A DNA stretch of 64,000 nt, taken from positions 1,294,887 through 1,358,886 of the forward strand of contig NZ_CP031310.1 in assembly GCF_004799665.1 (NCBI RefSeq). The letters run 5' to 3'. A program made the position numbers and the translations under genes. Positions 17,307 through 25,772 of this stretch are shown here, piece after piece. The stretch is from Halapricum salinum. Lineage in GTDB: Archaea; Halobacteriota; Halobacteria; Halobacteriales; Haloarculaceae. The stretch's first letter is position 1. Each line of letters begins with the position of its first letter. Under the pieces are notes generated by a model that saw only the letters and a program-made list of their open reading frames with translations, searched no databases and was not told the DNA's origin.

Positions 17307-18414
17307 CGCCGCTCACCTCCCCGGCCGGCGCGGCGTCGTCTGTGACGGGGCTGCCTCGCTGCTTGCGTTCTCGGATCGACCGGATGCGGTCGAGGATGCT
17401 CTGGAAGGTCACGTAGTGTGGGAGTTTGAGGTGTTCGATGAAGCCGAAGGCGTCGAGGCCGTCGATCGTATCGAGGACGAACTCGGCGTCTTCGGCGGGC
17501 GCGTCGCCGTCGAGCTGGATGGCGGCATCGAGCATCGCCATCCCGATCGCCTTGCGCTCGGTCCGGCCGAACACGAGGCCGTAGCCGAAGGCGAACTGCG
17601 GGTCGTCGCGCTTCTCGTAAACCGGGACGACGCCGCCCGCCTCGGTGACCTGGGTCGTCGTCACCGTCGCCTCCTCGCCGGTGTAGGGGTGTTCGATCAC
17701 GACCGGAAGCGCACCAGTACGGACCTCCGAGAGCGTCGGGTGGACCTGGCCGTAACCCCGGAGCACGCTATACGAGAGGCCCGTCACCGACCCCGTCTCG
17801 CCGCGGGCGAGTTCCTGCAGGACCGCCGAGCGCGGTGCGGGATGTGTCACGGGCGTGCGCGTCGTGTCGTGGGGCTCGTCCTCGGGCGGCTCGTCGGGCG
17901 GGTCGGCCACGAGTCCCTCCTCGCGGAGGACGTCCAGCACGTTGCGTAGCGACTCGGGTTCCTCGATATCGAGATCCCACTCCGCTGTGGGGTCCTCGGG
18001 GTCGCTCTCACCATCGAGGTCGAAGTCGAGCAGGCGCTGGGTGTAGTCGTTGGTCGCGCCGAGCAACTGCCCGCCGGGGACGTCCTTGTAGGCGGGCGAG
18101 ACACGGCGGCGAGCGAACATATCGGCGGTGTCGACCGGGACGCTGTAGTCCCACAGTTCCAGGGTCGAGCGATAGGCTCGCAGGAGGAAGGCGGCCTCCA
18201 TCGTGTCGCCCTGGGCCTGTTTGACCGCGAGCGCCGCGAGTCGTGGCGCGTAGAGGCCGGCTTCGCTCATGGCCTGGCCTGTGAGCCGGCCGAACTGGTC
18301 GTCGATCGCCTCGACGTCGATCGACTCGCTCTCGCCTTCGATCCGCCCTCTCTCGAACAGCTCCTCGGCCTTTCGGATCGTCTCCTCGCCGGCTTCGACT
18401 GCGACGTACCCCAT
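17299..18414 (-). CDS. phnI: PhnI, C-P lyase core subunit
   Basis: 371 residues, starting MGYVAVEAGEETIRKAEELF, the canonical PhnI N-terminus, with the conserved DQFGRLTGQAMSEAGLYAPR and the later SVLRGYGQVHPTLSEVRTG and GYGLVFGRTERKAI segments. PhnI displaces adenine from ATP and, with PhnG, H and L, attaches phosphonate to ribose. An acidic insert (residues about 155-195) lies mid-protein. The ATG is directly after the phnH stop. Confidence 0.94.
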   Translation of the reverse strand: MGYVAVEAGEETIRKAEELFERGRIEGESESIDVEAIDDQFGRLTGQAMSEAGLYAPRLAALAVKQAQGDTMEAAFLLRAYRSTLELWDYSVPVDTADMFARRRVSPAYKDVPGGQLLGATNDYTQRLLDFDLDGESDPEDPTAEWDLDIEEPESLRNVLDVLREEGLVADPPDEPPEDEPHDTTRTPVTHPAPRSAVLQELARGETGSVTGLSYSVLRGYGQVHPTLSEVRTGALPVVIEHPYTGEEATVTTTQVTEAGGVVPVYEKRDDPQFAFGYGLVFGRTERKAIGMAMLDAAIQLDGDAPAEDAEFVLDTIDGLDAFGFIEHLKLPHYVTFQSILDRIRSIRERKQRGSPVTDDAAPAGEVSGDD

Positions 18415-18987
18415 TCAGACCACCTCCAGGTCGATCGAGCGGGGCAGTGCGGCCAGTCGATCCTCGGTCGTGAGGACGACGTCGACGCCGCGGGGGAACG
18501 TCGACTGTGCCTGGGCGATCGCCTCGAACTCACTCGCCGGGAGGGCGGCGGTCAGCGTCCGTCGGTCGGGAACGCCCGGCCCCTCGATTGCGACAGTCGT
18601 GCCGTCGTAGGCGTCGTCGAGTGTGACGTCGCCGGCGGCGAGCGTGGGGATACGGTAGACGACCGTCGCGCCCTGGCTCGGTTCTTTGAGTGAGCCACGC
18701 GGTGCCTCTGCGACGCCGCCGTCGGTCGACCCGTGGCTGTGGACGATCGTCGCCTCATCGAGGTCGGCGGCGTCGAGTCGGCCCTGGCTGGCCAGCGCTT
18801 CGCACAGCGCGTCGTCGGGTGAGTACAGCCGCGTCTCACCGTCGACCAGCGTCGCGAGGACGGCCCGATCGACCGGTGTCGTGATATCGTCGAGTGGCTG
18901 GATCGTGCCCGGGCGGCTGTAGGCGTCGACCAGGCGGCGATAGCAGTTCCGGGTGTCGTGAACGGGGTCCATGCCGAGGGCGTTCAC
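18415..18987 (-). CDS. phnH: PhnH, C-P lyase core subunit
   Basis: 190 residues from the GTG at 18987 (NALGMDPVHDTRNCYRRLVD), which overlaps the phnG stop as GTGA; an ATG five codons later is an alternative. PhnH is part of the PhnGHIJ complex. The conserved HDTRNCYRRLVDAYSRPG opening, the RGSLKEPSQGATVVYRI middle and the STFPRGVDVVLT end all fit the family. Confidence 0.92.
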   Translation of the reverse strand: MNALGMDPVHDTRNCYRRLVDAYSRPGTIQPLDDITTPVDRAVLATLVDGETRLYSPDDALCEALASQGRLDAADLDEATIVHSHGSTDGGVAEAPRGSLKEPSQGATVVYRIPTLAAGDVTLDDAYDGTTVAIEGPGVPDRRTLTAALPASEFEAIAQAQSTFPRGVDVVLTTEDRLAALPRSIDLEVV

Positions 18988-19427
18988 GTGTCTTCCTCCA
19001 TCGCGTCGAATTCGACGGCCGTCTCGCGGGTGTGGGCCCACTGCTCTCGGCGCTCGGCCGCCTGCTCGTCGGCGGCCTCCCGAAGCTGGGATTCGATCTC
19101 GGACCGACACTCGTGGTCGGCGGCGACCGCGGCGTCGACGATGGCACCCGAGAGCGCACGGCGTTCGTCCTTGCCGGGGACCATCGCGAAGCCCTTCGCG
19201 CCGTCGACCAGCACCTCGGCGACGGTGACGACGACCTCGCCGAGGTTGAACGGCTGGCCCTCGACGGGCTCGACGGCTCGTTGCATCACGAGCTGTGCGG
19301 TCGGCTCCTGGCGGATCGACAGTTCACAGCCAGCCGAGAGGACGCTATCGGCGAGCGTGCCGAGGCGATCCCCGTCGCTGACGGCGATCAGTTCGAACCG
19401 GTCTGTTCGATCTTCGACTGTGTGCAT
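18984..19427 (-). CDS. phnG: PhnG, C-P lyase core subunit and first gene of the phn operon
   Basis: 147 residues. Conserved PhnG segments are EPTAQLVMQRAVEPVEGQPF, FNLGEVVVTVAEV and KGFAMVPGKDERRALSGAIVDAA. It forms the dimeric core with PhnI. It is the promoter-proximal gene of a nine-gene leftward operon in which every junction overlaps or abuts. A perfect 8-bp inverted repeat sits just upstream. Confidence 0.92.
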   Translation of the reverse strand: MHTVEDRTDRFELIAVSDGDRLGTLADSVLSAGCELSIRQEPTAQLVMQRAVEPVEGQPFNLGEVVVTVAEVLVDGAKGFAMVPGKDERRALSGAIVDAAVAADHECRSEIESQLREAADEQAAERREQWAHTRETAVEFDAMEEDT

Positions 19428-19448
19428 CGTTTTCGGACGAACCCTTCC

Positions 19449-19471
19449 GCGAATCCCGCAAAAGGATTCGC
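19449..19471. promoter_or_regulatory. Inverted repeat in the divergent phnG/phnD promoter region
   Basis: GCGAATCC (19449-19456) and GGATTCGC (19464-19471) form a perfect inverted repeat with a 7-base A-rich spacer, 22 bases upstream of the phnG ATG. A TATA-like GTATAC (19473-19478) is adjacent. The position suits an operator for phosphate- or phosphonate-responsive control. It lies in the 277-base gap between the two divergent phn operons. Confidence 0.5.
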
Positions 19472-19704
19472 TGTATACTCTCCAGTCCGTCCAGTGAGTA
19501 GGGGATCGAACACCCGACTAGAAAGGCGAGTACGGACCGGTCTGGACGCAGAGCACTGATCAGAGACGGACGTGCAGCCATCGAGACAGAGAACGGAGAA
19601 TCCGAACTAGTCTCGACCGCTCGGGGGGAAAACCCGGCCCCACATATTCGGCCGTACTGTACCCAGACAACGCTTAGGGGAGGTTGTCTGTTCTCCCCGA
19701 GTGC

Positions 19705-20715
19705 ATGGATTCGAACTCGCGATCGGACCGGAGTGGGATCGACGGGACAACGACGCGCCGACGCTTCCTGCTCGGTGGGGGTGCGACGGCCGTAACCGCA
19801 GGACTGGCCGGCTGTGGCTCCGTCCTCGGTGGCGGCAGCAGTTCCAAAGAACAGATCACGATGTTGTTGACACCGGGGACACCGGGTGACCTCCGGCCCC
19901 GGTACAAGCCGGTCGTCGACATGCTCAACGACAAGGTCGACGGTGTCGACATCGAAATGAAGGTTCCGCAGAACTACTCGGCGATCAAGCCCGCACTCGA
20001 GAGCGAACAGGCCGAGATCGGGATGGACGACGTGACGCTCATCTCCAATCCCGACCTCATGGACGTCTACGGCACGAACGTCACTGACGGGTCGGCGTTC
20101 TACTTCTCGGTAATGCTCGTCCCGCCGGAGTCTGACATTCAGGGCCGTACGGACGTCGAGGGCAAGACCTGGGCGTTCGCCGACCGCCTGAGCACCAGCG
20201 GCTCGATCTTCGCACTGTACACGCTCCAGCAGGCCGGCCTCGACATCGGCGAGGCTCCGACTGGTCCACCTGGCGATTTCGAGGGGAGCTGGACCGACCA
20301 CAACCAGGCGATCCAGCGCGTCGCCAACGACGAGGCCGACGGCGCGACGACCTGGGGTGGCAACGGTATCCCGCATATCGGGGCCGAGTACGAGTCGGAC
20401 TTCCCGCAGCGAGTCAAGGACAAGAGCTCCTTCCTCGGGAACATCGGCACGGAGACGCCGACACTTCGCCCCATCTGGTGGTCGTTCCCGATTCCGAAAC
20501 AGCCGTGGTACGCCCGCAAGAGCTGGGACTCCGAGAAGAAACAGGAGATCGGCGAGGTACTGCGAAACTCCAGCGAGGAGAAACTCTCGGAGTACTACCC
20601 CGACGATTACAACACGGACAGTCCCGCGTTCACCACGCTGCGTGACACCTCGATGGAGACCTATCAACCAGTGATCGAGCGGATGAACGCCGTCGGCATC
20701 GACCCCGCGGCCTGA
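19705..20715 (+). CDS. phnD: PhnD, phosphonate ABC transporter substrate-binding Tat lipoprotein
   Basis: 336 residues from the ATG at 19705 (MDSNSRSDRSGIDGTTTRRR). The N-terminus has a twin-arginine signal (TRRRFLLGGG) and a lipobox (TAGLAGC), so it is exported folded and lipid-anchored outside the membrane. The rest matches PhnD/SsuA-like periplasmic phosphonate-binding proteins: LTPGTPGDLRPRYKPVVDML, the helix-start SGSIFALYTL, and GATTWGGNGIP. It delivers phosphonates to PhnCE. First gene of the rightward phn operon. Confidence 0.92.
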   Translation: MDSNSRSDRSGIDGTTTRRRFLLGGGATAVTAGLAGCGSVLGGGSSSKEQITMLLTPGTPGDLRPRYKPVVDMLNDKVDGVDIEMKVPQNYSAIKPALESEQAEIGMDDVTLISNPDLMDVYGTNVTDGSAFYFSVMLVPPESDIQGRTDVEGKTWAFADRLSTSGSIFALYTLQQAGLDIGEAPTGPPGDFEGSWTDHNQAIQRVANDEADGATTWGGNGIPHIGAEYESDFPQRVKDKSSFLGNIGTETPTLRPIWWSFPIPKQPWYARKSWDSEKKQEIGEVLRNSSEEKLSEYYPDDYNTDSPAFTTLRDTSMETYQPVIERMNAVGIDPAA

Positions 20716-20742
20716 TCGGGTGAGGACCTACGATTTTCCACC

Positions 20743-21552
20743 ATGAGTACACTCAAAGTAGAAAATTTGACGAAAGAATACGGCGACGTCATCGCCCTGG
20801 ACGAGGTATCCTTCGAGATCGAAGACGAGTTCGCGGTGCTGCTCGGCGAGTCCGGTGCGGGCAAGTCGACGCTGTTACGCTGTGCCAACGGCCTGACCGA
20901 CCCCACCGAAGGCGCGATCTATCTCGACGACGAGGAGATCACCGGCTCACAATCGGACGTGGGAATGATCTTCCAGCAACACAACCTCGTCGACGGCGTC
21001 TCGGCGTACCTGAACGCACTGACCGGTTCGCTCGACCACGTCTCGCTGGTCCGAAGTCTCTTCCAGTGGCAGCCCCGCGAGGACAAGCTCCGCGCACTGG
21101 AGGCGCTGGAAACCGTGGGCCTGCTGGACGAAGCTCACCAGCGGGTCAGCCAGATGTCCGGCGGCCAGCAACAGCGCGTCGGCATCGCCCGGGCACTGGT
21201 ACAGGACCCCCGACTGCTGCTGGCTGACGAACCCGTCGCGAGCCTCGACCCCGCAAGCGCCGAGACCGTGATGGGCTACCTCCGGAAGGCCGCGATGGAG
21301 CACAACGTCACCGCGCTGGTGAGCCTCCATCAGGTCAACATCGCCGCACACTTCGGCGACCGATTCATCGGCCTCCGGGACGGCGAGAAACTGTTCGACG
21401 TCGGCCGTGACGAACTGACACCCGAGTTGATCGACGAACTGTACGGCAGCGTCGAGACAGTCGGGCTGGCCGAGACAGACGATGGGGGCGCTCCCGAGGA
21501 AGCCGACGCTGTCGAAGAACTGCTCGAAGAAAGCCGGAGGGTCGAAGCGTGA
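20743..21552 (+). CDS. phnC: PhnC, phosphonate ABC transporter ATP-binding protein
   Basis: 269 residues. Walker [15 protein letters not shown]-loop [17 protein letters not shown], signature [15 protein letters not shown], Walker [17 protein letters not shown], and SLHQVNIA as H-loop, all typical of PhnC. It energises phosphonate import. An acidic tail of about 30 residues is added. It lies 27 bases after phnD and its stop overlaps the phnE GTG. Confidence 0.93.
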   Translation: MSTLKVENLTKEYGDVIALDEVSFEIEDEFAVLLGESGAGKSTLLRCANGLTDPTEGAIYLDDEEITGSQSDVGMIFQQHNLVDGVSAYLNALTGSLDHVSLVRSLFQWQPREDKLRALEALETVGLLDEAHQRVSQMSGGQQQRVGIARALVQDPRLLLADEPVASLDPASAETVMGYLRKAAMEHNVTALVSLHQVNIAAHFGDRFIGLRDGEKLFDVGRDELTPELIDELYGSVETVGLAETDDGGAPEEADAVEELLEESRRVEA

Positions 21553-22646
21553 GCACCGATTCCACCGGTGGCTGGCGACCCACCGAGTACTTCGGGTTCG
21601 CCGAGATTGGCGACAGCCCCGCCGAGCAGAAGCTTCAGGACATGAAGCGGCGCAAGACCAAGCGCCGTCTCTGGACGCTGGCGGGTGTGATCGGTGGCGG
21701 GATTCTCTTTTACTTCAGCCTGCTTCTCATCGAGTTCGACCTGCTGATGCTCTACGAACAGCTCCCGTTCTTCATCGACGCCCTCTACGGACAGAACGAC
21801 TACTTCCCGCCGGCGGAACTGTTCGGACTGCCGTTCATCGACTTCGGGCAGTACTGGTCGTTCATGATGGAGGAGAACCTGATCCTGCTGGTGGAGTCCT
21901 CGCCGATCGTCTTCGAGTTCGTCTCCGACTGGGTCCCCTATCCCGTCTGGACCGGTGACCCGCTCGTCATCGAATGGGGCGCGATGTTCGTCACGCTGGG
22001 CGTCGCGTTCGCCGGCTCGGTCCTGGGCCTGCCCGCCGCGCTGTTCTTCGGCGTGATGGCCAGCGAACGTGTCGTCCCCTACCCCTTTAACTTCGTCTTC
22101 CGGGCGACGATGAGCCTCATCCGCGCGATCCCGGGGCTGGTGTGGTTCCTCATCCTGATCCCGCTGGGTGGCGTCGGGGCGTTCACCGCGGCGCTGGCGA
22201 TCATGATCGACACCACGGGCTACGCCGGCCGGTTGTTCACCGACGAACTCGAAGAGATCGCCGACGGCCCCATCGAGGGAATCCGCTCGACCGGTGCGAG
22301 CCGCTCGCAGGTGGTCTCCTTTGGGATGCTCAGTCAGGTCTTCCGGCAGTTCATCGCCTGGATCGCCTTCGACCTCGAACACAACGTCCGGGCGGCGATC
22401 GGGCTGGGCCTCATCGGCGGGGGCGGCCTGGGGCTGGAACTGTACATCCAGCGCCAGACGTTCCACTACACCGAGATGATGGCCTGTATCATCCTGATAT
22501 TCCTGCTGGCCGGGTCGGTCGAGCTGGTCAGCCAGCGGGTCCGGTCCTATCTCCGGGAGGACGATGACACCGAGAAGACCGGGTTCCTCGAAGCGATCGC
22601 GAACGTGCCCCGAAAGATCGTCGGCTCGACGATGGGACGACGCTGA
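21549..22646 (+). CDS. phnE: PhnE, phosphonate ABC transporter permease
   Basis: 365 residues from a GTG at 21549 overlapping the phnC stop as GTGA. About six membrane helices; the first is at residues 45-62, followed by a long exterior loop rich in aromatic and acidic residues (about 65-140), and the permease core afterwards. The EAA-type loop that contacts the ATPase is ADGPIEGIRSTGASRSQVVS, followed by FRQFIAWIAFDLEHNVR. It is longer than the E. coli PhnE because of the N-terminal extension and loop. Confidence 0.92.
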   Translation: MSTDSTGGWRPTEYFGFAEIGDSPAEQKLQDMKRRKTKRRLWTLAGVIGGGILFYFSLLLIEFDLLMLYEQLPFFIDALYGQNDYFPPAELFGLPFIDFGQYWSFMMEENLILLVESSPIVFEFVSDWVPYPVWTGDPLVIEWGAMFVTLGVAFAGSVLGLPAALFFGVMASERVVPYPFNFVFRATMSLIRAIPGLVWFLILIPLGGVGAFTAALAIMIDTTGYAGRLFTDELEEIADGPIEGIRSTGASRSQVVSFGMLSQVFRQFIAWIAFDLEHNVRAAIGLGLIGGGGLGLELYIQRQTFHYTEMMACIILIFLLAGSVELVSQRVRSYLREDDDTEKTGFLEAIANVPRKIVGSTMGRR

Positions 22647-22648
22647 CC

Positions 22649-23314
22649 ATGCCCTACTTCGAATCGCACGGCCCCGACCGGACGCGGACGCTCGGCCCCG
22701 AGCCGACGTTGCACGAGCCCGTCGAGATCCGCAAGTCCGAGGTGGGCGCGTGGACCGAACTCCGCGAGCACACCAGGGTCAACGTCTCGGAGATCGGCGA
22801 CTACACGTACCTGATGGAGCGCGTTCAGCTCGACTTCACCACGATAGGGAAGTTCGGCAACGTCGCCAGCGACGCCCGTCTGGGGCCGACGAACCACCCG
22901 ATCGATCGCCCGACCGCCCACCACTTCACCTACCGCGCGGGGATGTACGACCTGGGGCCCGACGACGACTCGGTGTTCGAGTGGCGGGCCGACCAGCCGG
23001 TCGCGATCGGCCACGACGTCTGGATCGGCCACGGCGCGATCGTCCTCCCGGGCGTGACGATCGGCAACGGCGCGGTCGTCGGTGCCGGTGCGGTCGTCGC
23101 CGAGGACGTCGACCCCTACACCATCGTCGCGGGCGTGCCCGCCGAACCGGTCCGGCGACGGTTCGACCCCGAGACCGCCGCCCGGATCGAGGCCACCAAG
23201 TGGTGGCACTGGGATCACGAGACGCTGGCCGAGCGACTGGCGGCGTTTCGCGATCTGGATCGGTTCCTCGACGAGTACGCGCCCGAGCCGGCCGACGCAG
23301 CGGCGATGGACTGA
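22649..23314 (+). CDS. Left-handed beta-helix (hexapeptide) acetyltransferase of the phn cluster
   Basis: 221 residues with isoleucine-patch hexapeptide repeats (VAIGHDVWIGHGAIVLPGVT and NGAVVGAGAVVAEDV) and the ending IVAGVPAEPVRRRF, as in DapH/CatB-type xenobiotic acetyltransferases. The candidate catalytic histidine is in the GPTNHPIDRPTAHHF segment. Such genes recur next to phn operons and are sometimes called PhnO-like or phosphonate-associated acetyltransferases, which may acetylate aminophosphonates before cleavage. Two bases after phnE, so cotranscribed. Confidence 0.88.
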   Translation: MPYFESHGPDRTRTLGPEPTLHEPVEIRKSEVGAWTELREHTRVNVSEIGDYTYLMERVQLDFTTIGKFGNVASDARLGPTNHPIDRPTAHHFTYRAGMYDLGPDDDSVFEWRADQPVAIGHDVWIGHGAIVLPGVTIGNGAVVGAGAVVAEDVDPYTIVAGVPAEPVRRRFDPETAARIEATKWWHWDHETLAERLAAFRDLDRFLDEYAPEPADAAAMD

Positions 23315-23428
23315 GTGGCGTCGTTCTCGTTCAGAGCTGGATTTTTACGAATACCACGATCAGTCACAGAGTTCGAGTAGCTAGCGGGGGCGCTTCTGGA
23401 TACCGAGGACGCACCGCCTACCAACCAA

Positions 23429-23929
23429 TCACTTGAAAATATCAGAAATGGTGTCTGATACACGCTGGGGAAGTGACTGTGACTCCGTCCGGCCAGTTGC
23501 GATCTCTTCGATTTCATCGAACAACGCTCCGACGCGAGTTTCGATTTCGTCACGGACCTCACGGACGGTTTCCATGTCTTCCCCGTCCGGGTTCGTGAGA
23601 TTCCATTCGCGAGACTCGACACCGTAGTGTTCGGGATTGAACTCCGCGACGGTGCAGCCCATCGTAATGACGAAGTGACTCGTTTCGAGGGCTTCCGGCA
23701 CGACGTAGGTCGGCGATCGGTCGGAGACGTCGATATCGACTTCAGCCATCGCCTCGACGACTTCGTCGTGGACGCTTTCTGCCGGTCTCGTTCCTGACGA
23801 GTGGACCTCGACCACCCGTTCAAGTTCACGATCAGCCCGCTCTCGTTCGGCAAACGCCGCCGCCATCTGGCTTCGGCCGGCGTTTTGCGGACAGATGAAG
23901 TCCACTCGAATCGAGTCAGAGTTTGCCAT
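23429..23929 (-). CDS. LMW-phosphatase-type arsenate reductase (ArsC-like) 1
   Basis: 166 residues from the ATG at 23929 (MANSDSIRVDFICPQNAGRS). The phosphate/arsenate loop is C13-PQNAGRS (CX5RS), with the acid aspartate in the NLTNPDGED segment (DP loop), typical of thioredoxin-coupled ArsC. Compared with staphylococcal ArsC, which relays electrons through C82 and C89, only one downstream cysteine is seen (ITMGCTVAEF), so the electron relay must differ. It is divergent from the ArsR/MFS pair. Confidence 0.82.
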   Translation of the reverse strand: MANSDSIRVDFICPQNAGRSQMAAAFAERERADRELERVVEVHSSGTRPAESVHDEVVEAMAEVDIDVSDRSPTYVVPEALETSHFVITMGCTVAEFNPEHYGVESREWNLTNPDGEDMETVREVRDEIETRVGALFDEIEEIATGRTESQSLPQRVSDTISDIFK

Positions 23930-24132
23930 GTAATGTACTACCATTCAATGCCTCAAAGCTTCAGCTATGTTGACTATGTACGTCCCTATAGCTACGAGAC
24001 ACGCAGCCACGCCGATACCATCACCCACCGTCCGGACCAAGGAAAACGGCGACACCGAGGGAGGAGACTGGCGTTCGGTGTCCGAAGTCTCGGTACCGAG
24101 CAAATTTCCGTCCGATATCGAACGGATTCGAT

Positions 24133-24507
24133 ATGGATGAGAACGTCGACGGTCAGGTTCGTGACCGGCTCTCGAAACTGGACGACGAACCGACCGACCG
24201 TATCGAGCGTCTGGTTCGATCACAGACGGACGACGACCGAGCCGAAGCGCGCTACCAGATAGTGGCAGCCCTTTCGAACGCCGAGCGGCTACGAATGCTC
24301 TCGCTGCTGGTCGAGTGTGAGTGTTGCACCTGTGAGCTGCGAGCGGCCCTCGATCTCCCCCAGTCGACCGTCTCGACACATCTGTCGCAGTTGTTCGACG
24401 CCGGACTCGTTCACCGACGGCGCGAGGGGCGGTGGCGGTATTACCGGGCCGCCGAAGGCGTGGAGAAGCTGTTCGCAGCGCTCGATATCGTCTGCGAGGG
24501 TGAGTGA
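24133..24507 (+). CDS. ArsR-family metalloregulator 1
   Basis: 124 residues. A winged helix-turn-helix (ALSNAERLRMLSLLV through VHRRREGRWRYYRA) with the metalloid-binding motif ECECCTCELRAAL at the start of the recognition region, equivalent to the ArsR ELCVCDL box but with four cysteines in six residues. It should leave DNA on binding As(III) or Sb(III). The stop overlaps the start of the MFS gene, and a TTCGATAT-type repeat (about 24112-24134) spans its own start region as a possible autoregulatory site. Confidence 0.87.
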   Translation: MDENVDGQVRDRLSKLDDEPTDRIERLVRSQTDDDRAEARYQIVAALSNAERLRMLSLLVECECCTCELRAALDLPQSTVSTHLSQLFDAGLVHRRREGRWRYYRAAEGVEKLFAALDIVCEGE

Positions 24508-25733
24508 TGGTCGCCCGACGGTGGCGGAATCTGATCGGGGCAAGCGGCGCACTGGCGCTCGCTGCGATGCTCTGGTTCAATTACTCGGCCGTACTGCCGC
24601 TCATCATCGACGACTGGGGACTCTCGGGGTTCGACGCAGGACTCGTCTACAGTGCGTTCCAGGTGGGATATCTCCTGCTCGTCGTTCCCGTGGGCATGGT
24701 CAGTGACCGATACGATCCGAGATACGTAATCGCCTCCGGCGCGACGGTCGCTGCGCTCTCGAGCATCGGGTTCGCGCTGTTCGCAGCCGGAACTCTCTCG
24801 GGGTCAGTACTGCGCTTCGTCGCCGGAGTCGGGGTGGCCGGTGTGTACGTCCCCGGGATGAGATACGTGAGTGCCTCCTTCGACGCTGATCGCGGCCGGG
24901 CGATGGGCATCTACGTCGGGACGTTCTCGGCGGCCAGCGGCGCGTCGTTCGTCCTGGCGTCGTGGGTGGGATCGACGTCGGGGTGGCCGGTCGCGATCGG
25001 CGTCACCAGTCTACTGGCACTGCTGGCCCCAGCGGTCATCTTGCTCGTGGGACGCCCGCCAGTCTCTGCAGATGATGAGCGCGATGCCGACCCAGAGCCC
25101 CGTCGAGAGGGGATCGACTTGCGTATCCTTTCGAACCCCAGGTATCTGCTGACCGTCTCGACGTATTCGGCGCACAACTGGGAGCTCTACGGCGTCCGGA
25201 ACTGGCTGCCAGCGTTTCTCGCATCGACTGCTGCGGTCGCTGGCACTGCCAACCCGGCAGCCACGGCCGGCCTGCTCGCAGGAGCGATGACTGCGGTCGG
25301 TGCGGTCGGCAACGTTTTCGGTGGCACCCTGTCCGACCGGATCGGCCGACCGACCGTCATCGCGGCAGGATTGACGCTCAGCGGGACGGTGAGCCTCTTG
25401 ATCAGCGGTCTCCGGTGGCTCCCGCTCTGGGCGCTCACGGGCGTCGTGCTGGTCTACGGCATCGTCATCACCGTCGACAGTGCCCCGACATCGACGATGA
25501 TCACCGAGGTCGTCGACGACGGTCGTGTCGGGTCCGCGCTGGCGATTCAGGCGTTCGTCGGGACGCTCCCCGGCATCGTCGCACCGGTGCTTTTCGGGGC
25601 GGCTGTCGACCACAGCGGATACGGTCTCGCCTTCCAGACACTGGGTGTCGCCGCCTTCGTCGGTGTCGGAACGGTCGTTCTCGTACGGTCGCAGTTCGAT
25701 ATTGAAACAAATGCCATGGCGAGTTCCGACTAG
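24504..25733 (+). CDS. MFS transporter of the arsenic island
   Basis: About 409 residues with 12 predicted membrane helices and the MFS loop GMVSDRYDPRYVI, plus GGTLSDRIGRPTVI in the second half. Starts at the GTG at 24504 or the ATG at 24507, overlapping arsR. Coexpression with ArsR implies it exports a metalloid or an organo-metalloid, as shown for the MFS proteins ArsJ and ArsK in bacteria; it is not obviously an orthologue of either. No ArsB or Acr3 pump is present nearby. Confidence 0.83.
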   Translation: MMVARRWRNLIGASGALALAAMLWFNYSAVLPLIIDDWGLSGFDAGLVYSAFQVGYLLLVVPVGMVSDRYDPRYVIASGATVAALSSIGFALFAAGTLSGSVLRFVAGVGVAGVYVPGMRYVSASFDADRGRAMGIYVGTFSAASGASFVLASWVGSTSGWPVAIGVTSLLALLAPAVILLVGRPPVSADDERDADPEPRREGIDLRILSNPRYLLTVSTYSAHNWELYGVRNWLPAFLASTAAVAGTANPAATAGLLAGAMTAVGAVGNVFGGTLSDRIGRPTVIAAGLTLSGTVSLLISGLRWLPLWALTGVVLVYGIVITVDSAPTSTMITEVVDDGRVGSALAIQAFVGTLPGIVAPVLFGAAVDHSGYGLAFQTLGVAAFVGVGTVVLVRSQFDIETNAMASSD

Positions 25734-25772
25734 GAGGGAAACCGTCAGTCTAGGTGCCCCAACACGTGACAC

